Part shown: one piece after another, positions 46,391 through 54,407 of the stretch
Numbering within the stretch: the first letter of the stretch is position 1
Layout of the letters: every line of letters starts with the position of its first letter
From: Blautia coccoides
GTDB taxonomy: Bacteria > Bacillota > Clostridia > Lachnospirales > Lachnospiraceae
Reading direction: 5' to 3'
NCBI RefSeq assembly: GCF_034355335.1
Contig: NZ_CP136422.1
Location: 1,987,001-2,051,000 of the forward strand
DNA length: 64,000 nucleotides
Translations under genes and position numbers: made by a program
Notes under the pieces: model-generated
The model's database searches: none
What the model was told of the DNA's origin: nothing
Seen by the model: only the letters and a program-made list of their open reading frames with translations

Positions 46391-47704
46391 ATGATAGGAG
46401 CAATACTTTTACAGGTTATTTTGATTTTTTTGAATGCTACATTTGCCAGTGCGGAGATCGCGGTGATCTCCATGAATGAGACACGGCTGCGCAAGCTGAC
46501 AACAGATGGCGATAAAAGGGCTGTGAAGCTGTCCGCCCTGACAGAACAGCCCGCCAGGTTTTTGGCCACCATTCAGGTTGCCATTACACTGGCAGGACTG
46601 CTGGGAAGTGCGTTTGCTGCGGAAAATTTTGCCGGGCCGTTAGTAGGTAAGCTGATAGCAGCAGGGGTGTCCATTCCGGAATCAGTGCTGAAATCCATAG
46701 CGGTATTTCTGATCACACTGATACTGGCTTATTTCAATCTGGTATTTGGTGAGCTGGTACCAAAAAGGATTGCCATGAAAAAGGCCGATTCCATGGCGCT
46801 GTCCATGTCGGGTATGCTCTATACAGTGTCCAGAGCATTTGCACCCCTGGTATTTCTGCTGACAGTCTCCACAAACCTGATCTTGAAACTTATGGGGATC
46901 AATCCGGAGGAAGAGGAGGAGAAGGTTTCCGAGGAGGAGATCCGCATGCTTCTCATGGAAGGAAACGCCCAAGGAACCATTGATGCCCAGGAAAATGAGA
47001 TGATCCAGAATATTTTTGATTTTGACGATATGGATGCGGAGCAGATTTGTACCCACCGAATTGATGTGGATGCGTTGTATCTGGAGGATGATATGCAGGA
47101 ATGGGAGGACACAATATGCCGCAGCCGTCATTCTTTTTATCCCGTGTGCGGTGAGAGCTGTGACGATATTGTGGGAATCCTGGATACCAGGGACTATTTC
47201 CGCATGAAGGACAGGTCACGCGAGGCTGTCATGGAGCAGGCTGTAGATAAGGCATGGTTTGTGCCGGATGGAATGAAAGCAGATGTGCTCTTTGCCAATA
47301 TGAAAAAGAACAGGACATATTTTGCTGTACTGGTTGATGAATACGGCGGTGTTTCAGGGATTGCTACGCTCCACGACCTGATGGAAGCCCTTGTGGGAGA
47401 GCTTTATGAAGCGGAGGAGCCACTGCGGCCGAAGGAAATTGAGAAAATCGGTGAGAAAGAGTGGAAGATACAGGGCTGCGCACCCTTGGATGACGTTGCC
47501 GAAGCCTTAGGGATCCACCTTCCTACGGATACTTACGACACCTTCAACGGATTTATCTGCAGCATTATCGGAAGGGTACCGAAGAACGGTGAGCGGTTCG
47601 AGTGCGAATTTTTGGGCGTACGGGTCAAGGTACACTCTGTGGAAAACCATAGAATCGGCAATACCACACTCCATCTGATTGACGAAAATCCTCTGCCCTG
47701 TTAA
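46391..47704 (+). CDS. CNNM/CorC-type hemolysin-family membrane protein
   Basis: A 437-residue protein. The N-terminal DUF21/CNNM domain has four membrane helices (residues ~1-180; FLNATFASAEIAVISMNETR and FNLVFGELVPKRIAMKKAD are typical). A pair of CBS domains (~210-335, including the ISGIATLHDLMEA-type segment) and a C-terminal CorC/HlyC domain (~350-430) follow. The family exports or moves magnesium or sodium in some members; the name 'hemolysin' is historical. An AGGAGGT site precedes the ATG. Its expression seems to be controlled by the leader upstream. Confidence 0.88.
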   Translation: MIGAILLQVILIFLNATFASAEIAVISMNETRLRKLTTDGDKRAVKLSALTEQPARFLATIQVAITLAGLLGSAFAAENFAGPLVGKLIAAGVSIPESVLKSIAVFLITLILAYFNLVFGELVPKRIAMKKADSMALSMSGMLYTVSRAFAPLVFLLTVSTNLILKLMGINPEEEEEKVSEEEIRMLLMEGNAQGTIDAQENEMIQNIFDFDDMDAEQICTHRIDVDALYLEDDMQEWEDTICRSRHSFYPVCGESCDDIVGILDTRDYFRMKDRSREAVMEQAVDKAWFVPDGMKADVLFANMKKNRTYFAVLVDEYGGVSGIATLHDLMEALVGELYEAEEPLRPKEIEKIGEKEWKIQGCAPLDDVAEALGIHLPTDTYDTFNGFICSIIGRVPKNGERFECEFLGVRVKVHSVENHRIGNTTLHLIDENPLPC

Positions 47705-47752
47705 AATAGAGGGAAGTAAAGTGTTACAGCAGAAAAGACGGGAGGTAGCAAC

Positions 47753-48727
47753 ATGAAGGAAAGAACAATTCTGGTAGTAATACCTGTGAGAGAAGAACAT
47801 AGAGAACTTTTGGAGGAGGCGGCACCGGGAAACCGTTTTGTGTATTCCTCCATCAAAGAGGTGAGCAGGGAGCAGGTGCAGGAAGCAGATATCATTCTGG
47901 GGAATGTCCCTGCAGATAAAATAGGGGCTTCCAAAAAACTGGAGTGGCTGCAGCTAAATTCTGCGGGAGCTGATGCCTATGCCGGAGAGGGTATTCTGGA
48001 TAAGAATACAGTTGTCACAACATCCAACGGAGCTTACGGAAAAACAGTATCAGAGCATATGTTTGCCATGCTGCTGGCCATGCAGAAGAAACTGCATCTC
48101 TATCGTGACAGCCAGAACAAGCACATCTGGGACGAACACGGAACTGTGACATCCATTGCGGATTCCACGGTGCTTATCTTTGGAATGGGAGATATCGGCC
48201 GCCATTTCGCTAAAATGGCACATGCCCTGGGGGCTTATGTGATCGGTGTTAAGAAGAATCCCGGAAATTGTCCGGAGTTTATTGATGAGCCCCATCTGAT
48301 GAAGGACTGCAGAGAACTGCTTCCCCATGCGGATGTGGTGGTTTCCTTTTTGCCAAGTACATCAGAGACAAGAGGTCTGTTCAACAAAGAGATGTTTCAT
48401 CTCATGAAACCGGGTGCGTTCTTTTTAAACGGGGGACGCGGCGATGCAGTCTGTACAGAGGAACTCTGTGAGGTGCTGGATGAAGGACGTCTGGCCGGCG
48501 TGGCCTTGGATGTGACAAAGCCGGAGCCTCTTCCTGCAGACCACAGGCTTTGGGATTATCCCAATGTGTTTATAACGCCCCATATATCAGGCTTTTATCA
48601 TCTTCCGGAAACTCTGGATAAGGTGGTGAATATCTGCACTGAGAATCTGAAGCGGTACATGCAGGGACAGAGACTCAGGAATGTCATGGATTTCCAGGCG
48701 GGATATTGCAGCGGAAATAAAAAATAG
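47753..48727 (+). CDS. D-2-hydroxyacid dehydrogenase
   Basis: A 324-residue NAD-dependent enzyme. The dinucleotide fold is VLIFGMGDIGRHFAKM at about residues 142-157; catalytic arginine appears in LNGGRGDAV, the acidic partner in DVTKPEPLP, and the histidine in ITPHISG. It interconverts 2-oxoacids and D-2-hydroxyacids; the exact substrate is not predictable. It is 48 bases after the CNNM gene, behind GGGAGG, and may be co-transcribed with it. Confidence 0.88.
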   Translation: MKERTILVVIPVREEHRELLEEAAPGNRFVYSSIKEVSREQVQEADIILGNVPADKIGASKKLEWLQLNSAGADAYAGEGILDKNTVVTTSNGAYGKTVSEHMFAMLLAMQKKLHLYRDSQNKHIWDEHGTVTSIADSTVLIFGMGDIGRHFAKMAHALGAYVIGVKKNPGNCPEFIDEPHLMKDCRELLPHADVVVSFLPSTSETRGLFNKEMFHLMKPGAFFLNGGRGDAVCTEELCEVLDEGRLAGVALDVTKPEPLPADHRLWDYPNVFITPHISGFYHLPETLDKVVNICTENLKRYMQGQRLRNVMDFQAGYCSGNKK

Positions 48728-48939
48728 TAGAACTTTTCTCTCTCGCACAAGATAATTTTAGGTGGATAAAGGATTAGAAAACGCCGGAAGCCCGCATAAA
48801 CACTACTTTTTTGCGCGTTCTCGGCGTTTCTTTTATCACCTGTGTTGGTGGTGCTTTTTCGGTGAATGGTGCCCAAATGGTGCCTAAATCCCACAAGAGG
48901 TTATAAAAGGCTGCAAGAAGCAGTAAAGAGATAAGGCAG
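48728..48939 (+). other. Left boundary of the second mobile mosaic
   Basis: No gene. A hairpin AAACGCCG (48779-48786) with CGGCGTTT (48822-48829) and trailing T residues ends the dehydrogenase gene. Two adjacent near-copies of GGTGCC (48874-48892) resemble sequences found at integrase 3' ends; a related run TGGTGCT...TGGTGCC is near 53275-53290. These may mark element ends but I cannot prove it. Confidence 0.4.
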
Positions 48940-49167
48940 TTAAAGCTCTATTTTGCTGCTCTTTTTCTTTGCCGCGCTCTTTGCTATTTTCATTTCAAGC
49001 CCTTTAATAACTGTTACCTGTAAATCCTTTGCGTCAATCAAACTTTCTTGTTTGCATTTCGGGCAATAAAGAGGAAAGTTTTTTAGTTCTGTATCTTCCC
49101 GTATCTGTAACCTTGTTTTATTTCCGCAAACAGGGCAGCGTATCCACTCAGAAATTATTTTCGTCAT
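48940..49167 (-). CDS. Cysteine-rich KTR domain-containing protein
   Basis: A 75-residue protein with two CxxC pairs (CPVCGNKTR at residues ~11-19 and CPKCKQ at ~34-39), a likely zinc ribbon. The KTR motif and segment IREDTELKNFPLYCPKCK are characteristic of small proteins carried by conjugative transposons such as those of Tn916-like and related families. I chose ATG 49167 (GAGGTGG upstream). Followed on the same strand by nothing; it ends the CPBP-TetR operon. Confidence 0.85.
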   Translation of the reverse strand: MTKIISEWIRCPVCGNKTRLQIREDTELKNFPLYCPKCKQESLIDAKDLQVTVIKGLEMKIAKSAAKKKSSKIEL

Positions 49168-49171
49168 ATAG

Positions 49172-49927
49172 TCAATCCACCTCGTCATTCCCATTTTTCC
49201 GCTGCCTTTTCGGGAGCGTCTTTGTGAGGATTAAAGTGTAGGCAACAGTTAGTACAGTCATAACAAGAACACGAATAATATGCTTTTCCACCGTAAATCC
49301 CACTTCATTTGCAAAAGTACCGAGAGTGTTAATAGCAGAATGAGTAATAATACAGGGAAGCAGACTGCCACCACGATAAAATATAGTTACAAGCAAAAAA
49401 CCTACCGCAATCGCAAAACAAATTTGGCACAAATTACTTACTAAGTCCATACCGCTTCCGTTGAATAAATTTACCAAATGCCCCACACCAAAGGTTACGC
49501 TTGAGATAATAATTGCGGATTTCAGATTGTCTTTTGCTATTGCTTTGAACAGGAAACCTCTGAAAATCACTTCCTCGATAAATCCCACGCAAAGCATACA
49601 GGCAATACGACAAACAGTTCCCGATAGCGAATAATTGACAGCAATACCGTTCCAAAGATTTCCTGTGGCTAAGATAAAAAGTGGCACATAGTAAAGAAAT
49701 CGTCGGGCAGGTACGGAAGTTTTGCAAAGTCCGTACCGTTTCAGTAAATTGTTTTTCCGAATAAAAACAAAAAGGACAGTGGCCTGTACGATACAAAAAA
49801 TAGCACTTGCAGAATATTCAATCCCTATTTTTTCATTTAGTGGATTAGCTAAAGATTGCAAAACGCAATAAATCACAATCCAAACAATCGCAAATGTCTG
49901 CTCGCTTTTCTCATATAGTTTTTTCAT
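49172..49927 (-). CDS. CPBP-family intramembrane glutamic endopeptidase
   Basis: A 251-residue membrane protein with about seven hydrophobic segments. The CPBP (Abi) signature is seen in GFIEEVIFRGFLFKAI (E and R of motif 1) and the later histidines in FGVGHLVNLFNG and CIITHSAINTLG. Such proteases process prenylated or peptide substrates and sometimes give immunity to bacteriocins. It overlaps the TetR gene by four bases (ATGA), so it is under that regulator. Located in the mobile mosaic. Confidence 0.88.
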   Translation of the reverse strand: MKKLYEKSEQTFAIVWIVIYCVLQSLANPLNEKIGIEYSASAIFCIVQATVLFVFIRKNNLLKRYGLCKTSVPARRFLYYVPLFILATGNLWNGIAVNYSLSGTVCRIACMLCVGFIEEVIFRGFLFKAIAKDNLKSAIIISSVTFGVGHLVNLFNGSGMDLVSNLCQICFAIAVGFLLVTIFYRGGSLLPCIITHSAINTLGTFANEVGFTVEKHIIRVLVMTVLTVAYTLILTKTLPKRQRKNGNDEVD

Positions 49928-50496
49928 TTTGTTTCCTCCTGTACGGCTAATATCGCACTTCTGTACGCTCGTTCTATATGTGACTTTATGAGTTCTTCAT
50001 CATACTCCAATGAATTGTTGGCTATGATACTTGCATATCCATGAGCAAACAGGAAAACCATCAAAAAAATTTCTTTCACTTGCTCGATACTTCCTCCGAT
50101 TGCTCCTTGCATTGCCGAAATAACAGGCGTAAGTTCCTCGGCGTCTATCATTTCAAGCAGAGTAGTTCCAGTGAAAAAATTTGACTGAAAAAGGAAACGG
50201 AACAAATGCGGTTCTTCAATCGCAAAGCGGATATAATTCAATCCAATTCCAAGCATAGTACCCTTCTGTGGGTCTTTAATTTTCATTAAGTATTCCGAGT
50301 GATAGCAGTCTGCTTTTGCATAGACCGCTTTTTTCAATTCCTCAATCGTTGCAAAGTGGTACATAACGGGTTGCGTAGAACAGTTTAGCTTTTCTGATAC
50401 AGTCCTTGCATTGATATTTTCCATGCCCTCTTTACGGGCAATCTCAAAGGCAGCGTCTACAATCATCTCTTTTGAAACCTTTGCTTTTGCAGGCAT
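49924..50496 (-). CDS. TetR/AcrR-family regulator
   Basis: A 190-residue regulator with N-terminal helix-turn-helix (VSKEMIVDAAFEIARKEG, then NCSTQPVMYHFATIEELKKAV, residues ~7-55). The C-terminal domain likely binds a hydrophobic ligand. Transcribed before the CPBP protease and KTR genes as one operon; a perfect palindrome overlaps its promoter. AGGAGG precedes the ATG. Confidence 0.88.
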   Translation of the reverse strand: MPAKAKVSKEMIVDAAFEIARKEGMENINARTVSEKLNCSTQPVMYHFATIEELKKAVYAKADCYHSEYLMKIKDPQKGTMLGIGLNYIRFAIEEPHLFRFLFQSNFFTGTTLLEMIDAEELTPVISAMQGAIGGSIEQVKEIFLMVFLFAHGYASIIANNSLEYDEELIKSHIERAYRSAILAVQEETK

Positions 50497-50526
50497 ATCC
50501 GTACCTCCTGTTTTATAATTTGCGTT

Positions 50527-50568
50527 ATATATAATTCAAATTATATATCAGGGCAACAAATTTGTCAA
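50527..50568 (-). promoter_or_regulatory. Promoter and perfect palindromic operator of the TetR-CPBP-KTR operon
   Basis: On the minus strand TTGACA (50568-50563), 17-base spacer, TATAAT (50545-50540). A 22-base perfect palindrome (two 10-base arms ATATATAATT/AATTATATAT around two bases, 50527-50548) overlaps the -10 box. TetR repression of its own operon is the simplest reading. Confidence 0.75.
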
Positions 50569-50640
50569 TTCCTATGGCTGAATGTACATCCACTTTTCAT
50601 CTTTCCGAAAAACAGTATAGCAAAGAATGTATTCTATTTT

Positions 50641-50796
50641 GGCATATCAGTAGACCAATTCTTTTTCCCGGACAAGACAGCCGGGAAAAGCACCGGGCGG
50701 CAGCTCAACGCGCTGCTTGACGGTATGAGCGATAAGGGAATACGGATTGTAACCGCAACGGTGAAAGAGATTGCAGATGTCGAACAAGAAAACTGA
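50641..50796 (+). pseudogene. HTH-type regulator, C-terminal fragment
   Basis: A frame ending at TGA 50794-50796 encodes SVDQFFFPDKTAGKSTGRQL, then ALLDGMSDKGIRIVTATVKE. This matches the C-terminal tail of small helix-turn-helix proteins of integrative elements, without the DNA-binding half. No start. A remnant. Confidence 0.5.
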
Positions 50797-50813
50797 ATAG
50801 GCAGGAAAGAGCG

Positions 50814-50850
50814 TTGCAGCCTTGAATGAGGATTGCAGCGTTTTTCTTTT
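50814..50850 (+). terminator. Terminator after the HTH remnant
   Basis: Stem AGCGTTGCAG with TTGCAGCGTT (wobble pairs), followed by TTTTTCTTTTG. Confidence 0.55.
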
Positions 50851-51033
50851 GTCCTGCTTTGGCAAAATGGAATTTTCGTTGTAGTAGGAGTAAGGGAGAA
50901 AGTTTCGTAGCAAGCATAGGAAGCGGGTACCCGCTTCCATATTTTCGCCCGCCAGCGCCTGCGGCGCGTCGGTTGAAAATGGCTTGTTGGGAAGTATCCC
51001 AAACCTTCTCAAAACGGAAAGGAGCGTTAGAGC
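50851..51033 (+). other. oriT-like region upstream of mobC
   Basis: Contains a 20-base perfect palindrome GGAAGCGGGTACCCGCTTCC (50919-50938) and an inverted repeat TGGGAAGTATCCCA just before mobC. Relaxase nick regions of MobP-type elements lie exactly here, upstream of mobC. The nick site is not identified. With the relaxase deleted, the element could at most be mobilised in trans. Confidence 0.45.
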
Positions 51034-51315
51034 ATGAACGGACGGAAAAGGACGGTACAAATCAAGTTTCGCGTTACGGAAGCAGAACGAGATTTAATAC
51101 TGGAAAAGATGAAGCTCATACCCACCCGGAACATGGCTGCATATCTGCGGAAAATCGCAATCGACGGATATATCCTGCAAGTAGATCACAGCGACATTAA
51201 GGCAATGACCGCCGAGATACAGAAAATCGGGGTCAACGTCAATCAGATAGCAAAGCGCGTCAATGCGATGAGCAACGTCTACCAAGAGGACATAGAGGAA
51301 ATCAAGGGGGGATGA
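51034..51315 (+). CDS. mobC: MobC-family mobilisation protein
   Basis: A 93-residue relaxosome accessory protein. VQIKFRVTEAERDLILEKM is a ribbon-helix-helix beginning and NMAAYLRKIAIDGYI and IQKIGVNVNQIAKRVN are MobC signatures. It helps the relaxase open DNA at oriT. AAAGGAGCG precedes the ATG. A normal relaxase gene should follow but only its tail remains. Confidence 0.88.
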   Translation: MNGRKRTVQIKFRVTEAERDLILEKMKLIPTRNMAAYLRKIAIDGYILQVDHSDIKAMTAEIQKIGVNVNQIAKRVNAMSNVYQEDIEEIKGG

Positions 51316-51519
51316 ATGAGATATGGCGGTGCCAAGCTCTTAAACGTTGCCGCCCTGCAAGTGGAATATACCGCGCTCCAAGAGCAGAAAGAAGCCCTAT
51401 ACGCCGACTACGGCAGGCTGAAAAAGCAAGTCAAGGAATACGACGTTATCAAGCGGAACATTGACAGCATTTTGCGTCAGGACAGAGAGCCGGAACGTGG
51501 CAGGGAAACAGAATTATAA
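51316..51519 (+). pseudogene. Relaxase (MobA/VirD2-type), C-terminal remnant
   Basis: A 67-codon frame directly after mobC, starting MRYGGAKLLNVAALQVEYTA and running into a coiled-coil tail (KRNIDSILRQDREPERGRET). The full protein is normally 400-500 residues with its catalytic tyrosine and histidines at the N-terminus; these are absent. An internal deletion has joined the former gene start to its tail. Conjugative DNA processing is lost. Confidence 0.65.
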
Positions 51520-51531
51520 CAGGCATTGCGA

Positions 51532-51560
51532 TTGAAATGTTTACATTTCCAAGGTATAAT
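51532..51560 (+). promoter_or_regulatory. Promoter of the HEPN-like gene
   Basis: TTGAAA (51532-51537), 17-base spacer, TATAAT (51555-51560). Overlaps an inverted repeat GAAATGT-TT-ACATTTC (51534-51549) that could be an operator. The arrangement before an AT-rich gene suggests its own controlled transcription. Confidence 0.65.
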
Positions 51561-51610
51561 AAAACATATAACACGTAAGCAAGAGCATTACTTTTAGATA
51601 AGGTGGAACT

Positions 51611-52618
51611 ATGTATAAAGACGTACTAAACGAAGATTTTATTGAACAATATAAATCTTATCATATGACATTGTTTAGAGAGCTAAATATTATGCTATTC
51701 GATGTTGCTTTTTTGAAAGAGTGTATATCACATAACGATACACAACCTCGTATGATATTGGACACGGATATTATAATATCGTATTTATTTAAGAACAATT
51801 TTGAACATTTGATATTGAAAACATACCGAATAATGTTTGACAACGGGACTGATGTCCTTACAATAGATACTTTTATAAGCAGAGTAATTCAAAATTTAAG
51901 TAATGTAGAATTTAAGTCAGAGTTACGTAGCCATATTTCAAGCTCATGTTGGAAATCGGACAGTATCAAAGCTACAAAACTTCGCTTAAAAGACGCTCTG
52001 GGAGAGTTTCGAGATAAAGCCATAGCCCATAAATTGACAAAAGAAATGAAAGAGCTATCTGTTAATTTAGAGGATATTGAGCAGCTATTAAATGCTGCGA
52101 TTGATATATTTGAAATGCTTTCGTTTTATCCGATTGATTTTTACAAATACAAAATATCAGAGTATTCATTTGTAGGTGAACGTCTAACTGTTCAAGAAAA
52201 AAGCAAGCAATTATTAGATTTACTTGTTCTTTCATCAAATTGTATTAGCCATATAGATGTTCAATATAAAGACTACCAAGACGAAACTGTGATAGAGCAA
52301 GTTCAAAATAAAATCAATCAATATAATGCGAAAAAGGACCAAGAAGAAAAGTGTTCAAAACTATTAGCGGATAGTGAAATCGGAACATTTCCCCAAATAT
52401 TGCTTTTGGAATTAGATGATTTCAAAAATGAGTTGTTGAAGCGCCAAACAATATCAGATTGTGAAATATTAGTAATTGTTAATCACCTAATGGAAAAGTT
52501 TTCAGCTAATGCAGAGCATGATAGGGTTGCGGCATACAATCTATCAAAACTAAATAGCTGTATTGAACAAGTAAGAAAAGCGGCTAAAAAATCCCTACAT
52601 ATGGACGTAAAGAAATAA
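51611..52618 (+). CDS. HEPN/AbiU2-like protein, possible abortive-infection effector
   Basis: A 335-residue protein, clearly more AT-rich than its neighbours. Residues ~15-170 are helical and resemble AbiU2-type HEPN domains: LNIMLFDVAFLKECISHND near the start and the motif RDKAIAHK, with R134 and H140 (R-x5-H) as the likely RNase pair. The C-terminal half (170-335) matches nothing I recognise. AbiU2 and other HEPN proteins cut RNA in phage-defence systems. Here it is alone, with its own promoter, in a mobile mosaic; no antitoxin is evident beside it. The identification is from the motif only; a plain structural protein is possible. Confidence 0.5.
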   Translation: MYKDVLNEDFIEQYKSYHMTLFRELNIMLFDVAFLKECISHNDTQPRMILDTDIIISYLFKNNFEHLILKTYRIMFDNGTDVLTIDTFISRVIQNLSNVEFKSELRSHISSSCWKSDSIKATKLRLKDALGEFRDKAIAHKLTKEMKELSVNLEDIEQLLNAAIDIFEMLSFYPIDFYKYKISEYSFVGERLTVQEKSKQLLDLLVLSSNCISHIDVQYKDYQDETVIEQVQNKINQYNAKKDQEEKCSKLLADSEIGTFPQILLLELDDFKNELLKRQTISDCEILVIVNHLMEKFSANAEHDRVAAYNLSKLNSCIEQVRKAAKKSLHMDVKK

Positions 52619-52641
52619 AGCATTTGCAGAACATAAAAAAC

Positions 52642-52683
52642 GGGGCGCGGCAGCCAACGAAGGGCCACCGCGCCCCATATTTT
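52642..52683 (+). terminator. Terminator after the HEPN-like gene
   Basis: GC-rich 9-base stem GGGGCGCGG with CCGCGCCCC (extra inner GCC/GGC pairs), followed by ATATTTTG. Confidence 0.7.
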
Positions 52684-52711
52684 GTGGGTGCAGTTTTGAA
52701 GTGCCTGTTAC

Positions 52712-52734
52712 GCTCTAAAACAGCGTTTTAGAGC
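52712..52734 (+). repeat. Perfect inverted repeat GCTCTAAAAC-AGC-GTTTTAGAGC
   Basis: Ten-base arms around a three-base loop in a gene-free stretch of 270 bases. It could be a recombination or regulatory site of the mobile element. Confidence 0.5.
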
Positions 52735-52890
52735 AATTAGGTATAAATCCCCTTGCCGCGTCAAAATAGTGTCTGTAAAGCCGCATAATACAAGGCTTTT
52801 TTCGGCTCTACTGCGTAACATGAGGGCATGAAAAAAGCGGCGTTCCTTTTCTCCCCGGTGGGGATTGAGAAACGCCGCCTGTGCGGGTCG

Positions 52891-53253
52891 TTATTCTTTT
52901 TCATCAGCGATAATGTCCTGCATGACTTCGCCAAAGTCTGCCGTAAAGGAAAAGATGAAGTATTCCAATACGTCGGGGTCTGCGTCCATTGGCTCGGCTT
53001 CCTCGGAAAAGCGCAAGCCCATAAGCCCGTAAAGCAGCTTAATGATTTTGAATAGCTTTTCCCGGTCGGCGGGGGTGTTCATGGTTACGAGTACGTCCGT
53101 CAGGCGGTTTACGGTTTCCATGTCGCCGCCCGTCGTTACCCATACCATTTCTGCGAATGGCTGCGTGATTGCCCCGGCGACAAGGTTTATCTTATCCTTG
53201 CTGATTTCGCCGGACGGGGTTATAATACCCTTGTCTAAAAGTACGTTATTCAT
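52891..53253 (-). CDS. Hypothetical mobile-element protein
   Basis: A 120-residue acidic protein, start ATG 53253 with AAGGAGGA six bases upstream. It has a short N-terminal ordered part (VLLDKGIITPSGEISKDKIN) and an all-helical acidic body (KLFKIIKLLYGLMGLRFSEE, ending DFGEVMQDIIADEKE). I recognise no family. It sits opposite to its neighbours between the HEPN-like gene and the integration-end-like sequence, so it is likely element-borne. Function unknown. Confidence 0.55.
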   Translation of the reverse strand: MNNVLLDKGIITPSGEISKDKINLVAGAITQPFAEMVWVTTGGDMETVNRLTDVLVTMNTPADREKLFKIIKLLYGLMGLRFSEEAEPMDADPDVLEYFIFSFTADFGEVMQDIIADEKE

Positions 53254-53542
53254 GTCGTCCTCCTTTATTTTTGTGGTGCTAAAATGGTGCCCGGTCTTAC
53301 AAAACCACCTTGTACGGAGATACGGCAAGATAAATGAAGATATGCGGAAAACCTTGATTTTAAGCCATTTTCTCATGGTGTCATAAACATTTATGAGGGC
53401 TTATAAGAAGATTTCCATCTATCAAATCAATAAAAAATAAAGCCATTGGGTATGGAATGCCCTGTGCGGTGCGGAATTCAGACATCGCACAGGGAACAGT
53501 AACCGGATACGACAAAAAAATAAAAAAGTTTTCAAAAATATC
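53254..53542 (+). other. Right part of the mobile mosaic
   Basis: No gene seen. Contains a TGGTGCT...TGGTGCCC stretch (53275-53292) like that at the left boundary, and a hairpin CCCTGTGCG (53460-53468) with CGCACAGGG (53486-53494). This hairpin is followed by GAACAGTAACC, which resembles the repeats at 20414 and 25550. Confidence 0.4.
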
Positions 53543-53571
53543 TTGACATTTGACACAACTTTTGTTAGAAT
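53543..53571 (+). promoter_or_regulatory. Promoter of tRNA-Thr
   Basis: TTGACA (53543-53548), 17-base spacer, TAGAAT (53566-53571), about 40 bases before the tRNA. Confidence 0.8.
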
Positions 53572-53613
53572 TCTTAATTGTGATGACGAACTACACAGGA
53601 CATCACAAGGAAT

Positions 53614-53686
53614 GCTGCCTTGGCTCAGTTGGTAGAGCGTCGCCTTGGTAAGGCGGAGGTCGGCGGTTCAAATCCGCTAGGCAGCT
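53614..53686 (+). tRNA. tRNA-Thr(GGT)
   Basis: Full cloverleaf of 73 bases: acceptor GCTGCCT/AGGCAGC, D-arm GCTC...GAGC, anticodon arm TCGCC-TTGGTAA-GGCGG with anticodon GGT, T-arm with TTCAAAT loop, discriminator T. CCA is not encoded. No duplicate of its 3' end is visible at the other side of the mobile mosaic, so I do not call it the attachment site. Confidence 0.95.
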
Positions 53687-53778
53687 CGATGGAAACCCTT
53701 GAATTTTCAAGGGTTTTTTGTTGTTTTAAGGGAGAGAAAAACCGTCCGGGGAGGGCGGAGTATTTGGAGAGGTGGTAT

Positions 53779-54090
53779 GTGTTGAAAAATTTTAACAAGC
53801 TGGTGCGGGATAAAATTCCGGATATCATAAGAGAAGACGGCGGACAGCCACGGACGGAAATTCTGTCAGCGGCATCGTATATCTCTGAGCTTGACAAAAA
53901 GCTTGACGAGGAAATTGCGGAATATCAGGAGAGTAAGGAACTGGAAGAACTGGCGGACGTGGTAGAGGTTATCTACGCAATTTGTGAAGCCAGGGGATAT
54001 ACCGTTGAAAAGCTGCATGCTGTCAGGGAAGAAAAACGCCGGCGGCGAGGCGGGTTTGAGAAAAAGATTTTATTGGTTTCAAAAGATTAA
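53779..54090 (+). CDS. MazG-like nucleoside pyrophosphohydrolase
   Basis: A 103-residue protein starting at GTG 53779 (TTG one codon later also possible; GGAG nine bases upstream). Begins LKNFNKLVRDKIPDIIREDG and has the metal motif EEIAEYQESKELEELADVVE, typical of phosphoribosyl-ATP pyrophosphohydrolase/MazG-like proteins. Small free-standing members hydrolyse nucleotides, often aberrant ones. The longer frame reaching back through the tRNA is artificial. Confidence 0.85.
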   Translation: MLKNFNKLVRDKIPDIIREDGGQPRTEILSAASYISELDKKLDEEIAEYQESKELEELADVVEVIYAICEARGYTVEKLHAVREEKRRRRGGFEKKILLVSKD

Positions 54091-54104
54091 AATTGGATTA
54101 TAGG

Positions 54105-54148
54105 AATACCCTTTATGAGTTTGCATTCATCATAAAGGGTATTTTTTT
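54105..54148 (+). terminator. Terminator after the MazG-like gene
   Basis: A perfect 14-base stem AATACCCTTTATGA with TCATAAAGGGTATT, then TTTTTT. Confidence 0.85.
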
Positions 54149-54324
54149 GTGCCTGGGTAACGATTCGGCGGCCGGGGATTTATTTTATACCTCTTTTCTT
54201 TGCAGTAGAAAGCAGCGAAGACGGAGTTTAAAAGAGAATGTTGAGAAAAAAGTTCATGATATGGGCGATTTCAGAAGTCAATAAATATATTGAAATTAAG
54301 CATAAACGGATTGAAAATATTGTC

Positions 54325-54340
54325 TGTGTCAAATGACACA
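54325..54340 (+). promoter_or_regulatory. Upstream operator palindrome TGTGTCA-AA-TGACACA
   Basis: Seven-base perfect arms. It lies 69 bases before the -35 of the mannoside locus promoter and nearly matches the site at 54510. Likely bound by the locus regulator SorC (60892). Confidence 0.6.
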
Positions 54341-54407
54341 AATGGTAAAAATTGGAAAAATTTTAATATGTAGAAATTTGAGGGGGAAAATTGTGAAATA
54401 TTTATAA

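Noticed and set aside
52712..52734. GTTTTAGAGC resembles the beginning of type II CRISPR repeats
   Set aside because: It occurs once, as one arm of a palindrome, with no spacers and no cas genes nearby.
53614..53686. tRNA-Thr as attachment site of the mobile mosaic
   Set aside because: No copy of the tRNA 3' end is visible near 48728-48900.
53620..54090. A longer reading frame starting inside the tRNA
   Set aside because: The tRNA-Thr cloverleaf is complete and the real similarity starts only at about 53779.
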